Below, in pieces: positions 1-7,767 of a stretch of 64,000 nucleotides of DNA (position 1 is the stretch's first letter; every line of letters begins with the position of its first letter). The stretch is from CAVPKN01 sp964588495. GTDB lineage: Bacteria; Chlamydiota; Chlamydiia; Chlamydiales; JAAKFR01. The DNA lies in NCBI GenBank assembly GCA_964588495.1, contig CAZPPS010000007.1, positions 20,302-84,301 on the forward strand. The letters are read 5' to 3'. The position numbers were made by a program, and so were the translations under genes. A model generated the notes under the pieces. It did not search any database, was not told the origin of the DNA, and saw only the letters and a list, made by a program, of their open reading frames with translations.

Positions 1-284
1 CTTTTTTGGTCGACAAGGGGCCGGATAAATTCGATGCCGAATTGATAGTAATTATAGGGCGCTACAATCTTCTGGTGGTAGGAAGAAAAAGCATGCGGCT
101 TTATCACTTGCTCTTTGATGAGCTCAAGAAGCTTTTCGAAAACAGGATCAAAGTCTTTTCTCTCAAAACCTGACGCCGTCATTGATTCGACATAGCTTTC
201 ATAAAGCTGTCTGCATTGTGTGTAAACTCTTTCAGGGAGCTCTTTCTTTTCCAATGCGCCCTGAAGCTTGTCTAAAAAATCCAT
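1..284 (-). CDS. plsB: Glycerol-3-phosphate acyltransferase, plastid type (N-terminal part)
   Basis: The coding frame starts at the ATG at 284, two bases after the rng stop, and runs off the left edge, so only about 94 residues are seen. The product would acylate sn-glycerol-3-phosphate at position 1, the first step of phospholipid synthesis. The visible part (start MDFLDKLQGALEKK, later PYNYYQFGIEFIRPLVD) resembles the helical N-terminal domain of the soluble plant chloroplast enzyme, whose matching stretch is PFDYYMFGQNYIRPLID; the catalytic HX4D motif lies outside the window. Chlamydiae are known to carry this plant-like form, and plsB beside rng is the usual chlamydial order. It is probably cotranscribed with rng. 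Confidence 0.82.
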   Translation of the reverse strand, partial: MDFLDKLQGALEKKELPERVYTQCRQLYESYVESMTASGFERKDFDPVFEKLLELIKEQVIKPHAFSSYHQKIVAPYNYYQFGIEFIRPLVDQK

Positions 285-286
285 AA

Positions 287-1837
287 TTATACGTCTAAGA
301 TCTCTTTAGTTACTGTAGAATAGAGATGAAAATGGTTGAGGTGTAGCTGATCTGAAGTTTCAAATTCAAGCTGTGCCTTCAATTTTTTACTCATTTTGTC
401 TAAAAATTCCTTTTCCGATGTTCTTTCCATATAATGGTCTAAATCGGGGTGTGTGATCAGGCGAAGGCCAAACTGCTGCATATTTTGGGCAGCCTTTTTT
501 ATCGCCCGCTCAATTTCGATTACAATACTTTCATGGGTTTTTATCAAAGCACTTCCTGTGCAATAAGGGCAGCTTGTAAACATCGTTTGAATCAAGGATT
601 CCCGGTTACGCTGCCTTGTCATCTCAACAAGTCCAAATTCGCTCATCCCTAAAATCGTGCACTTGGCAGAATCGTCTTTCATACAATCTTTGAGCCTTTC
701 AAGGACACGGCGCTGATTTTTTCGTGAGCGCATATCAATAAAGTCAACGATGACGAGTCCGCCCACATTGCGCAAACGGAGCTGCCGCGCAATTTCCTGG
801 GCAGCTTCCAGATTGATCCTAACAAGGGCCTCTTCAACATCATTGTCTGAGTTGCCTCCAAGGCTTCTTCCTGAGTTGACGTCGATGGTGTACATCGCCT
901 CTGTCCGATCAAAAAAGAGATAGCCCCCGCTTTGGAGCCAGATTTTGCGCTTTGTCGCCTTTTCAATTTCCCTTTCGACATTAAATCTTTCAAACATCGG
1001 CGTTTTGTCACGGTAATATTCGATCCTTAGAGGATGCTCTTCACTGAAACGGGCATAGTACCGTTTGCAATTTTGGTAAGTGGCATAGTCATCGACAAGA
1101 AGGCGGTCATATTTTTTATCGACACAAGCCATGACTGTCCGTTTGATGATGTCCGATTCTTCAAACAGCAAAGTGGGTTTTGTCGATTTATCGAATTTTT
1201 CCATGATGGTTTGCCATGAACTGAGAAGATCGTGCGCTTCATCGATCAACATATCGGTGCTCGCTTCACGGCTCGCTGTCCTGCAAATCAAGCCCATGTC
1301 ATGGGGCATTTCAAAGGCGCGGATCAGTTTTTTGAGCTTGTCGCGCGATTCTTTGTCTTCAATTTTACGGGAAACACCTCTGTGAGGGGAGTTCGGGAGC
1401 ATCACAAGGTATCTTCCGGCAATGGAAATGTTGGATGTGAGCCTCGCCCCTTTAGTTCCAATGGGTTCTTTAACGACCTGTACAAGGACAGGATGATCAA
1501 TTTTCATGATCTCTTCGATATTGAGCTTTTGCGTCTTGCGCATATCTACTTTTTGGATGTCGTAATCAAGATCGAAATCCATGTCGAAGAGCTGCTCAAA
1601 TTTCTTCGTGTTCTCAATGATATCCGACATGTGGATGAAGCCATTTTCACCCTCGTTGATATCGATGAAGGCCGATTGGATATTGTGAAGAATATTTGTC
1701 ACTCTGCCGCGGTAAATATTACCGGTCAGTTGCCGTGCTTTTTTTCTCTCAATGATGAGATCGGTTAGCACTCCGCCTTTTAAATGTGCATAGCGAATCT
1801 CTTTGGATTCGATATTTAGTAGAACATCATTGTCCAT
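287..1837 (-). CDS. rng: Ribonuclease G/E family endoribonuclease
   Basis: A 516-residue RNase E/G-type endonuclease that cuts single-stranded RNA in rRNA maturation and mRNA decay. An S1 RNA-binding domain occupies about residues 39-125. The catalytic DNase I-like region holds the acidic motifs TIDVNSGR and VIVDFIDM. The zinc-link motif CPYC at residues 423-426 would hold the dimer together. There is no long C-terminal scaffold tail, so it is RNase G-like in length. It is cotranscribed with plsB, two bases downstream, the common chlamydial arrangement. The ATG at 1837 gives the expected family N terminus with the S1 domain close behind it. Confidence 0.95.
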   Translation of the reverse strand: MDNDVLLNIESKEIRYAHLKGGVLTDLIIERKKARQLTGNIYRGRVTNILHNIQSAFIDINEGENGFIHMSDIIENTKKFEQLFDMDFDLDYDIQKVDMRKTQKLNIEEIMKIDHPVLVQVVKEPIGTKGARLTSNISIAGRYLVMLPNSPHRGVSRKIEDKESRDKLKKLIRAFEMPHDMGLICRTASREASTDMLIDEAHDLLSSWQTIMEKFDKSTKPTLLFEESDIIKRTVMACVDKKYDRLLVDDYATYQNCKRYYARFSEEHPLRIEYYRDKTPMFERFNVEREIEKATKRKIWLQSGGYLFFDRTEAMYTIDVNSGRSLGGNSDNDVEEALVRINLEAAQEIARQLRLRNVGGLVIVDFIDMRSRKNQRRVLERLKDCMKDDSAKCTILGMSEFGLVEMTRQRNRESLIQTMFTSCPYCTGSALIKTHESIVIEIERAIKKAAQNMQQFGLRLITHPDLDHYMERTSEKEFLDKMSKKLKAQLEFETSDQLHLNHFHLYSTVTKEILDV

Positions 1838-2086
1838 GGGTCACCCTTTCAGTCAGGTGGAATAGAAGCGTTAACTACCTTCAAGACCCAGATATCTCAA
1901 AAACTCGTTAGGGAAGTCCCTAGATTTAAAATGTAAATTTACAAAACCCTTCTATTCCAGAAGTTCAATAAAAAAATTCAATACTTTGGTTCAGAAGTAT
2001 AGCAAATGTTACGAGCTTTTGCCACATAAAAAAACTGGCCCTAAATGAAAGATTCCCGTATTCTCGACGCTCTTGGCCCTTAGGTT
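1838..2086. other. Intergenic region without a gene
   Basis: An AT-rich divergent spacer between the start of rng (minus strand) and the palindromic element upstream of yceD. No reading frame with coding character, tRNA or clear terminator is visible. It presumably holds the rng promoter, but no convincing -35/-10 pair could be assigned. Confidence 0.5.
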
Positions 2087-2252
2087 AACCTGAGTTTTGG
2101 GTTATTTTCCCTCATCCTCAGCGATTTTTGTGGTCCAAATCACACTTTTTTGCTCGCAAATAGCGTTTTCAACTATGAGCTTCGCAAAAAAATGCGATTT
2201 TGCCTCACAAAAATCCACTGATTATGAGGAAAAATAACCCAAAACTCAGTTT
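2087..2252. repeat. MITE-like palindromic element, copy 1
   Basis: About 166 bp that form one imperfect palindrome. The ends AACCTGAGTTTTGGG and CCCAAAACTCAGTTT are inverted repeats. Complementarity continues inwards for about 50 bp, and the core is also self-complementary. The element is flanked by the direct repeat TTAGGTTA (2080-2087 and 2251-2258), which overlaps its ends by one or two bases and looks like a target-site duplication. A near-identical copy in the same orientation lies at 37468-37630, and a 15-bp end fragment at 7140-7154. No transposase is encoded, so it would move in trans if at all. Its right edge lies 10 bp from the yceD start codon. Confidence 0.75.
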
Positions 2253-2262
2253 AGGTTACAAA

Positions 2263-2700
2263 ATGGATGACACGTTTAAAATTTTTGTCCACCGTCTCAA
2301 AGACGGACACCAAGAGAAGATTGAAGAATCTCTCGATCCTTCTTTTTTGGATATAAATGAAAAAGATTTGAAATTTAGCGCGCCTGTTGAAATCGAAGGG
2401 AATGCCAGTTTTGCTGATGGAATGCTGGTCCTTCACCTCAGCGTTGAAACAGAAGCGTCGATGTCCTGTGCCATCTGTAATCAACCTTGCCCCTTCAAAA
2501 TTTCTATTCCCCATTTTTATTACACAATTCCTTTGGAAGAGATCAAGGGAAGTGTCTTTAATTACCAAAATGCTTTAAGAGAGGCGATTTTAATCGAAAT
2601 CCCTTATACGACAGAATGCAATAGTGGCGATTGCCCAGAAAGAGCATCTCTGGCAAAATATATTACACCTAAAGGAGATCAAAATGGCAGTACCACGTAA
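2263..2700 (+). CDS. yceD: YceD/DUF177 family protein
   Basis: A 145-residue DUF177 protein. In bacteria and plastids this family is linked to 23S rRNA processing and is almost always encoded just before rpmF, as here. Two cysteines (CAIC) lie mid-protein with further cysteines near the C terminus, the family's usual spacing. The start MDDTFKIF at 2263 is preferred. Upstream in-frame ATGs lie inside the palindromic element and would add residues unlike the family. The weak ribosome site (TTAGGTTA) coincides with the repeat flanking the element. The end overlaps the rpmF start by 17 bases, suggesting translational coupling. Confidence 0.88.
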   Translation: MDDTFKIFVHRLKDGHQEKIEESLDPSFLDINEKDLKFSAPVEIEGNASFADGMLVLHLSVETEASMSCAICNQPCPFKISIPHFYYTIPLEEIKGSVFNYQNALREAILIEIPYTTECNSGDCPERASLAKYITPKGDQNGSTT

Positions 2701-2866
2701 CCGCATGAGCAATGCTCGCAAAAATTCAAAGCGTGCCCACCATGCAAAGCAACCTAAACAATGTACACCATGCCCCAACTGTGCAACACCAAGACTTTCA
2801 CACCGTCTTTGTTCCTCTTGCGGCTATTATGGCGACCGTTCGGTTATTAAATCGGATAAGGACTAG
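2684..2866 (+). CDS. rpmF: 50S ribosomal protein L32
   Basis: A 60-residue L32 protein of the large ribosomal subunit. It starts MAVPRNRMSNARKNSKRAHH, the typical basic N terminus. It then carries two CxxC pairs (CPNC and CSSC) forming a zinc ribbon, so this is the zinc-dependent form. AAAGGAG precedes the ATG inside the end of yceD. It sits between yceD and plsX as in most bacteria. The stop is followed within a few bases by a GC-rich hairpin. Confidence 0.97.
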   Translation: MAVPRNRMSNARKNSKRAHHAKQPKQCTPCPNCATPRLSHRLCSSCGYYGDRSVIKSDKD

Positions 2867-2870
2867 GGTC

Positions 2871-2948
2871 TAATCCCGTGCCCCTGCCCGTGCCCGTGCC
2901 CGATTTTGGGGAAACGGGCGGGCAGGGGCAAGGGCACGGGCACGATTA
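2871..2948. repeat. Hairpin of CCCGTG hexamer words, upstream of plsX
   Basis: The left arm is made of CCCGTG/CCCCTG words read tandemly. The right arm carries the complementary CACGGG words after a short loop (ATTTTGGGGAAA), and TAATC/GATTA close the ends. It fills the whole rpmF-plsX gap and ends two bases before the plsX start codon. A sister hairpin follows plsX (3918-4016). It could attenuate transcription between the two genes. It is too GC-rich and lacks a T-tract for a classic intrinsic terminator. Confidence 0.8.
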
Positions 2949-2950
2949 GT

Positions 2951-3913
2951 ATGGTCCGAATAGCTGTAGATCTGATGGGAAGCGATTCGTCCCCTCAGGA
3001 GATCTTTGAAGCCATTATCGCAGTTTCCAAAGAATTATCAAAAGATGACAACCTGGTTGTCATTGCTCAGCATTCCATTTTGTCTGCGCTCAGAGCCGAT
3101 TTCGGCCCTCTTGTCTCAAACTTTGAATTCATCACCACAGAAGATGCGATCGAGATGGACGAATCGCCCCTTTTTGCTGTCCGGCGAAAAAAAGATTCTT
3201 CCATGTCTGCCGGGATTCGTCTTCTCAAAGAAAAAGCCATCGACGCCTTTGTCTCAACGGGGAATACTGGGGCTTTGGTGGCTCTTGCAACCCTTCATCT
3301 GCCCCCGCTGCCAGGCGTTGAGCGGCCGGCACTTTTAGTCATGATGCCGACAGAAAAGGGGAAAGTTGTTGTTCTCGATGTCGGAGCCAATATCACCCCA
3401 AAACCTCAACATTTGTTTTCCTATGCAGTCATGGGAGCCTTTTATCATGTTGCAATGCTCGAAGGGAAAAAACCTAGAATTGGTCTTCTCAACATTGGTG
3501 TGGAAGAGCAGAAAGGGACCCATGAGCTGAAAGAAACCTACCAACTTTTGCAAAAAACCTTCGGAGAGTATTTTCTCGGCAATATCGAAGGTCGAGAGGT
3601 TTTTCAAGGCAAAATTGACATTTTAGTCACTGATGGTTTCACCGGAAATGTCTTTCTAAAAACATCCGAGGGAATCTCCGTCTTTCTCGCTGAATACTTG
3701 CAAAAGCATTTTGGCCTTCCAGAAGTTGTTTCCCATCTCCACCAGCAGTTTAATTATTCTGAGTATCCAGGTGCTTTCCTTTGCGGTGTCGAAGGAATCA
3801 TCGTCAAATGCCACGGCTTTTCCAACAAACAAGCCCTCATCAACGGCATCCGCCACGCCCATGCCCTCGCTTCCAAAGACATTCTGGGCAAGCTCAAGAG
3901 TAGCCTCGAGTAA
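2951..3913 (+). CDS. plsX: Phosphate acyltransferase PlsX
   Basis: A 320-residue enzyme that makes acyl-phosphate from acyl-ACP for phosphatidic acid synthesis. The N terminus MVRIAVDLMGSD is the family signature, followed by STGNTGA and VTDGFTGNV, all conserved in PlsX. The start at 2951 is chosen on this match. Upstream in-frame codons lie inside the hexamer hairpin and translate to low-complexity Gly/Arg. No good Shine-Dalgarno is left because the hairpin abuts the ATG, which may limit expression. Most chlamydiae pair PlsX with a plant-type PlsB, which is also found here. It is flanked on both sides by related hairpins. Confidence 0.95.
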   Translation: MVRIAVDLMGSDSSPQEIFEAIIAVSKELSKDDNLVVIAQHSILSALRADFGPLVSNFEFITTEDAIEMDESPLFAVRRKKDSSMSAGIRLLKEKAIDAFVSTGNTGALVALATLHLPPLPGVERPALLVMMPTEKGKVVVLDVGANITPKPQHLFSYAVMGAFYHVAMLEGKKPRIGLLNIGVEEQKGTHELKETYQLLQKTFGEYFLGNIEGREVFQGKIDILVTDGFTGNVFLKTSEGISVFLAEYLQKHFGLPEVVSHLHQQFNYSEYPGAFLCGVEGIIVKCHGFSNKQALINGIRHAHALASKDILGKLKSSLE

Positions 3914-3917
3914 TCTG

Positions 3918-4016
3918 CCGTGCCCGTGCTTGTGCCCGTGCCCGCCCGTTCCCGATGCTCTGTGAAAACTAAGACTTTGGGAAAGGGGCGGGCACGGGCA
4001 CAGGCACGGGCGCGGG
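3918..4016. repeat. Hairpin of CCCGTG hexamer words, downstream of plsX
   Basis: Left arm 3918-3953 and right arm 3979-4016 are built from CCCGTG/GTGCCC words and their complements, around a roughly 25-base AT-richer loop. It starts five bases after the plsX stop. It is the same type as the hairpin at 2871-2948 but with a longer loop, so plsX is bracketed by two members of one repeat family. Confidence 0.8.
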
Positions 4017-4053
4017 AATTGCACCATTATTCTTTCTGTGGTAGAACCACATT

Positions 4054-4683
4054 ATGTTTAGAAAATTACTCCCGCACCGTGAACTTTTTTTTGATTATTT
4101 TGAAAGGCATGCTGCCATTTCTTATGAGGCTGCCCAGTTTTTGATTCAAATCATTGAAACTGAAAATAAAACGACGGACATGTTTCTTCATGCAAGGCAC
4201 TTGGAAAATGAGGGTGACTTAATTACCCATCAATGTGTCGCAGAGCTCCATAAAACCTTTATCACGCCAATGGATCGGATGGACATTCACCGTCTGATTA
4301 CAACTCTTGATAACATCAGCGACGAAATTGAGGGGCTTGCCAAGCGGATTTTTCTCTACAAGCTGCAAACTTTGAATTCCCCTTATGCGTCTAGTTTTGG
4401 GCAAATTCTCTTAAAATCGGTTCATGAAATTCTTTTGACTGTCAAAGAGTTTAGAAAAATGAAGCTGACAGATGCGATCAAAGAGCGCTTTGTAAAGATC
4501 AATGAGCTGGAAAATGAAGCTGATAGCCTTCTGAGTGAAGCTCTCGAGAATCTTTTTGAAAAAGAGCAAGACACAAAAGAGTTGATCAAATGGAAAGAGA
4601 TCTATGAGCATTTAGAAAGAGCGACAGATGTTTGTGAGGATGCCTCAAACATTATTGAGGGAATCCTGATAGAAAATGAGTGA
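4054..4683 (+). CDS. DUF47 / PhoU-like phosphate transport accessory protein
   Basis: A 209-residue all-helical protein of the DUF47 (PhoU-like) family, which is typically encoded next to and regulates PiT-type phosphate permeases. Acidic metal-binding repeats of the PhoU type are visible (for example ELENEADSL and ATDVCEDASNIIEG near the C terminus). The last eight bases overlap the start of the permease gene, so the two are translationally coupled. The same pair occurs in Chlamydia. The start MFRKLLPHRELFFDYFERH matches the family N terminus. Confidence 0.9.
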   Translation: MFRKLLPHRELFFDYFERHAAISYEAAQFLIQIIETENKTTDMFLHARHLENEGDLITHQCVAELHKTFITPMDRMDIHRLITTLDNISDEIEGLAKRIFLYKLQTLNSPYASSFGQILLKSVHEILLTVKEFRKMKLTDAIKERFVKINELENEADSLLSEALENLFEKEQDTKELIKWKEIYEHLERATDVCEDASNIIEGILIENE

Positions 4684-5701
4684 GTATTCCCTGATTGTCA
4701 TGACAGTCGTTGTCGCTCTGCTGTTCGATTTTATGAATGGCTTCCATGATGCGGCAAATTCGATTGCCACTATTGTCTCAACGCGCGTGCTTCAGCCCCT
4801 CTTTGCTGTGATGTGGGCCGCTTTTTTCAACTTCATCTCCTTTCTGATTTTTGGACCAAGGGTAGCTGAAACCATCTCTACGATCGTCAAAATTGCCCCG
4901 GCAGACACTTTTTATGTCTGGGTTGTATTTTATGCAGTCATTGGGGGGCTTTTATGGAACATTTTGACCTGGTGGTTAGGGCTGCCCACAAGCTCTTCTC
5001 ATGCCCTTATAGGGGGCTTAGCGGGCGCAGGCATTGCCCATGCAGGTCTTGGTGTTCTAGCCCTTGATAAAATCGCCATCATTGCCATTTTCATTGTCCT
5101 TTCTCCTGTGATCGGATTCTTTTTAGGCGTCGGGATCATCACCGTCATCTACTGGCTTGTGCAAAATTTTCGCCCAGGGGTCCTCAACCAGGGATTTAAA
5201 AGGGGACAGCTTCTTTCTTCTGCTCTCTATTCCATTGGCCATGGAGCCAACGACGCCCAAAAAACGATGGGAGTCATCGTCGCAGTCCTGATCGCGGGCG
5301 GCCTTTTGCCTCAAGGGATCGAACTTTCCTTAGAAAACAAATCTACACTTTGGATCATCTTGTCCTGCCATGTTGCCATTAGCTTAGGAACCCTTTTTGG
5401 CGGCTGGCGGATTGTAAAAACCATGGGCATGAAAATCACAAAACTCAGACCCATCGACGGCTTTTCTGCAGAGCTGGGAGCGGCAATTTCCATTTTCATC
5501 GCCACAGTCCTCGGCATTCCCGTCTCAACAACTCACACCATCACCGGAGGCATCATTGGCGTAGGGAGCACCACAACGTCCTTCTCTCGCGTCAAGTGGG
5601 GAGTCGCCACCCGCATCCTCTGGGCTTGGATCCTCACAATTCCCGGCGCCGCCCTCGTCTCCGCCACCCTCTTCGTCATCACAAAATACCTGATCACTTA
5701 G
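4676..5701 (+). CDS. pit: PiT-family inorganic phosphate transporter
   Basis: A 341-residue inner-membrane permease with about ten membrane segments. The duplicated PiT signature is present: the N-terminal copy DFMNGFHDAANSIATIVSTR (residues 15-34) and the C-terminal copy GHGANDAQKTMGV, plus TSSSHAL and STTHTITGG in the two halves. It takes up phosphate with a cation. It follows the DUF47 gene with an 8-bp overlap. The start MSEYSLIVMT is fixed by that overlap. Its last four bases overlap the convergent ATPase gene, leaving no room for a terminator between them. Confidence 0.94.
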   Translation: MSEYSLIVMTVVVALLFDFMNGFHDAANSIATIVSTRVLQPLFAVMWAAFFNFISFLIFGPRVAETISTIVKIAPADTFYVWVVFYAVIGGLLWNILTWWLGLPTSSSHALIGGLAGAGIAHAGLGVLALDKIAIIAIFIVLSPVIGFFLGVGIITVIYWLVQNFRPGVLNQGFKRGQLLSSALYSIGHGANDAQKTMGVIVAVLIAGGLLPQGIELSLENKSTLWIILSCHVAISLGTLFGGWRIVKTMGMKITKLRPIDGFSAELGAAISIFIATVLGIPVSTTHTITGGIIGVGSTTTSFSRVKWGVATRILWAWILTIPGAALVSATLFVITKYLIT

Positions 5702-7131
5702 TTGATGAGTTGGCTAAAATCGATAATCTTATCAAAATAATTTTCTTCTAGGACACTGTCTTCTACGCCGTTAACATGGATCAGCACGGGTCTCACTGAA
5801 AAATATCTTGGTATTTTCAAACGCTTTCTTTTCTCTTCCATTTCTTGAAGAATTTTTTTGCCTACAGGATCCTTTTTAAATTTAACTTCACAAAGATAGA
5901 GCGTATGAAAACGGGTTTGAATCAGATAATCGATTTGGCATCCTTGTTGTTTAGCAGTTGGGCTTTGAAAAAAGGGTCCATCGATCACAATTTCTTCTAA
6001 TGGAATATTCAACATGTTCCAAAGAGCTCTATAATTATGGGTAACCAGGTTTTCAAATTGCAAACCCATAGCTGTTTCCCAGCCAGGAAGATTGTTGGGC
6101 ATTGAATCAGACACTTTCCCTTGTTCGATTTTTACACGATTGGGAGCGACATAGTTCAAATAAAATCTTAAATAGTTATCACTTAATCGGTAACGACTTA
6201 ATTTGCCTGATTTGCCGCTTTTGAGATCCCATGTAAAATCCCTCCTTACAAAACCTGCTTTTACAAGTTCATCCAGGTAACGACTGTATAGTCCCCCCTG
6301 GCTTTTACCGAGTTCTTTACAAATTTGAGAGAGTTCTTTAGGGCCGCTTGCAAGGCAGCTCACAAGTTCTTTATGACTGCTTTTGCGGCGGGAAAAAAGA
6401 TCAGAAAATATTTCGTCAAATTCTCTGACAAGCAGACCCCCTTTTGTAAAACAGAGGTCACGAATATTTTGTTCTGCCGATAAATTTGGTTGAATGCGCT
6501 CCAGGTAGAATGGAACGCCACCTGTTACGGATAAAATCTTGAACTTTTCATAAGCCGTAATGCGGTTTTCTTTGGGGTGCCAAAAAGCATTACACGATTG
6601 AAGGGGCAATTCATCGAGAACAAGATCGATGATGATTCTTCCAAGAAACCCCGTATTGCTCAGAATATTTTTTTCAATCCAGGAGGAGATAGAGCCGCAA
6701 AGGGCTAAAATTAAGTGGGGATTTTTGCTAAAATATAGATCCCAGGCTGTTTTCAAATGACCCAAAAATTCAGGATCTTTCCCACCCATCCATGAAATCT
6801 CATCAAATACAATCAGCACTTTCCCTTTTGGGGTATGTTTGGAAAGATGCCAAAAAATATTCCCCCAATCATCGGGTTTAATTCCCGGAATACCTATCCT
6901 TTCAAGCTGACCTACAAAAACTTCTCGTTGAGATTGGGCTGTCGCTTTAGTGGTTGGTGGATTCCCCGAAAAAAAGTAACTTTTTATTTCTTTCCCAAAT
7001 TCTGCGAGTAGCCTACTCTTACCAATCCGTCTGCGTCCTCGCACGACAATCAGATTTGCGCTGCGAGAGCTCAGTAAGCCTTTAAGCCTGGCCATCTCCG
7101 GTTCGCGCCCAACAAAAGGGGGTGAGTGCAT
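5698..7131 (-). CDS. AAA ATPase with C-terminal DUF234 (nuclease-like) domain
   Basis: A 477-residue protein of the archaeal-type ATPase/DUF234 family. The N-terminal AAA domain has VGREPE, Walker A RGRRRIGKSRLL and Walker B VLIVFDEISWM. A winged-helix segment follows (about residues 245-310). The C-terminal DUF234 region ends in a PD-(D/E)XK-like core, IDYLIQTRFHTLYLCEVKFK. Function in the family is unproven. The genes are patchily distributed, multicopy in several environmental chlamydiae, and often seen as mobile or selfish. The reading frame is intact. A fragment of the MITE-like element lies 9 bp upstream of its start codon. Confidence 0.85.
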   Translation of the reverse strand: MHSPPFVGREPEMARLKGLLSSRSANLIVVRGRRRIGKSRLLAEFGKEIKSYFFSGNPPTTKATAQSQREVFVGQLERIGIPGIKPDDWGNIFWHLSKHTPKGKVLIVFDEISWMGGKDPEFLGHLKTAWDLYFSKNPHLILALCGSISSWIEKNILSNTGFLGRIIIDLVLDELPLQSCNAFWHPKENRITAYEKFKILSVTGGVPFYLERIQPNLSAEQNIRDLCFTKGGLLVREFDEIFSDLFSRRKSSHKELVSCLASGPKELSQICKELGKSQGGLYSRYLDELVKAGFVRRDFTWDLKSGKSGKLSRYRLSDNYLRFYLNYVAPNRVKIEQGKVSDSMPNNLPGWETAMGLQFENLVTHNYRALWNMLNIPLEEIVIDGPFFQSPTAKQQGCQIDYLIQTRFHTLYLCEVKFKKDPVGKKILQEMEEKRKRLKIPRYFSVRPVLIHVNGVEDSVLEENYFDKIIDFSQLIN

Positions 7132-7139
7132 TCTATTCT

Positions 7140-7154
7140 CCCAAAACTCAGGTT
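7140..7154. repeat. Solitary end of the MITE-like element
   Basis: The 15 bases CCCAAAACTCAGGTT are the exact complement of the terminus AACCTGAGTTTTGGG that opens the palindromic elements at 2087 and 37468. No partner arm is recognisable nearby, so this may be a remnant or a diverged relative. It lies directly upstream of the ATPase start. Confidence 0.55.
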
Positions 7155-7192
7155 GTTTAAGTATATTTTACGAATATTAAACAAGAAAATCA

Positions 7193-7279
7193 ATCTGCAA
7201 ATCGTCAAAACGACGATTTGCGGATACTTTTTTGTTAAGTAAAATTGATCTGCAAACAGCAAAATGGCGATTTGCGGAT
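7193..7279. repeat. Two tandem hairpins with related stems
   Basis: Stem 1 is ATCTGCAAATCGTC (7193-7206), loop AAAA, CGACGATTTGCGGAT (7211-7225). Stem 2 is ATCTGCAAACAGC (7248-7260), loop AAAA, TGGCGATTTGCGGAT (7265-7279). The two units are direct copies with covarying middle bases. They lie in the gap between the divergently oriented end of the YchJ gene region and the ATPase gene. They may be RNA structural elements or small REP-like repeats. Nothing else is seen in 7155-7363. Confidence 0.6.
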
Positions 7280-7363
7280 GCAATTGAGTATGTAGGCATT
7301 AATGATTTCCTTACATTTTCATGGTCGTATAAAAGCTAAACGACTCTGGCAGATCGTTGATTA

Positions 7364-7756
7364 TTAGGTTGATAGAGTGAGAGGTTTGAGGTAGAGCCAT
7401 CGGTGATCAATTTGGGCGAAGGCGCTTTTTTCGGTGAAGGAGACATCTTGGCCCTTTTGGACAAGGTGGGCTCTGAAGGTGACGGTGTCATCGAGCGCTT
7501 CTAAGATGTCAAGTCCGGTAAACTGCGTGTTTTTTGAAAAGACGAGGATGTGCGCACGCCGGTCCGCTGCGGGTACTTTATAATCGGGATTATCGGGATG
7601 GGTTGTCTCGATGATATAGTCTGCTAAAGCAAGAGCGTAGGCGCTGTATCTGGAGCGCATGAGAGAGTGCGGCGTCGGGGCATTTTTCCCCTTGTGGTAA
7701 GGCTCGCAGCATTTTGAGTATTCTAAACCGCTATGGCAGGGACATTTCATTTTCAT
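7364..7756 (-). CDS. YchJ-like SEC-C motif protein (UPF0225)
   Basis: A 130-residue UPF0225/YchJ-family protein. The N terminus CPCHSGLEYSKCCEPYH is a SEC-C zinc-binding motif (CxC plus CC/CH ligands). The middle part (SLMRSRYSAYALALADYIIETTHP) is the typical NTF2-like fold segment of YchJ. The biochemical role is unknown; SEC-C domains bind zinc and protein or ribosome partners. It follows the F-box gene by 11 bases on the same strand, so it may be cotranscribed. Confidence 0.85.
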   Translation of the reverse strand: MKMKCPCHSGLEYSKCCEPYHKGKNAPTPHSLMRSRYSAYALALADYIIETTHPDNPDYKVPAADRRAHILVFSKNTQFTGLDILEALDDTVTFRAHLVQKGQDVSFTEKSAFAQIDHRWLYLKPLTLST

Positions 7757-7767
7757 TTACTTAAGCA

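Noticed and set aside
1232..1768. Long open frame on the plus strand
   Set aside because: It lies wholly inside rng on the other strand; composition and lack of a ribosome site mark it as a shadow frame.
1838..2086. tRNA or small stable RNA gene upstream of rng
   Set aside because: No cloverleaf, anticodon arm or conserved RNA signature could be found.
2871..4016. CCCGTG repeats as a CRISPR array
   Set aside because: No regularly spaced unique spacers; the words are contiguous and arranged as inverted arms.
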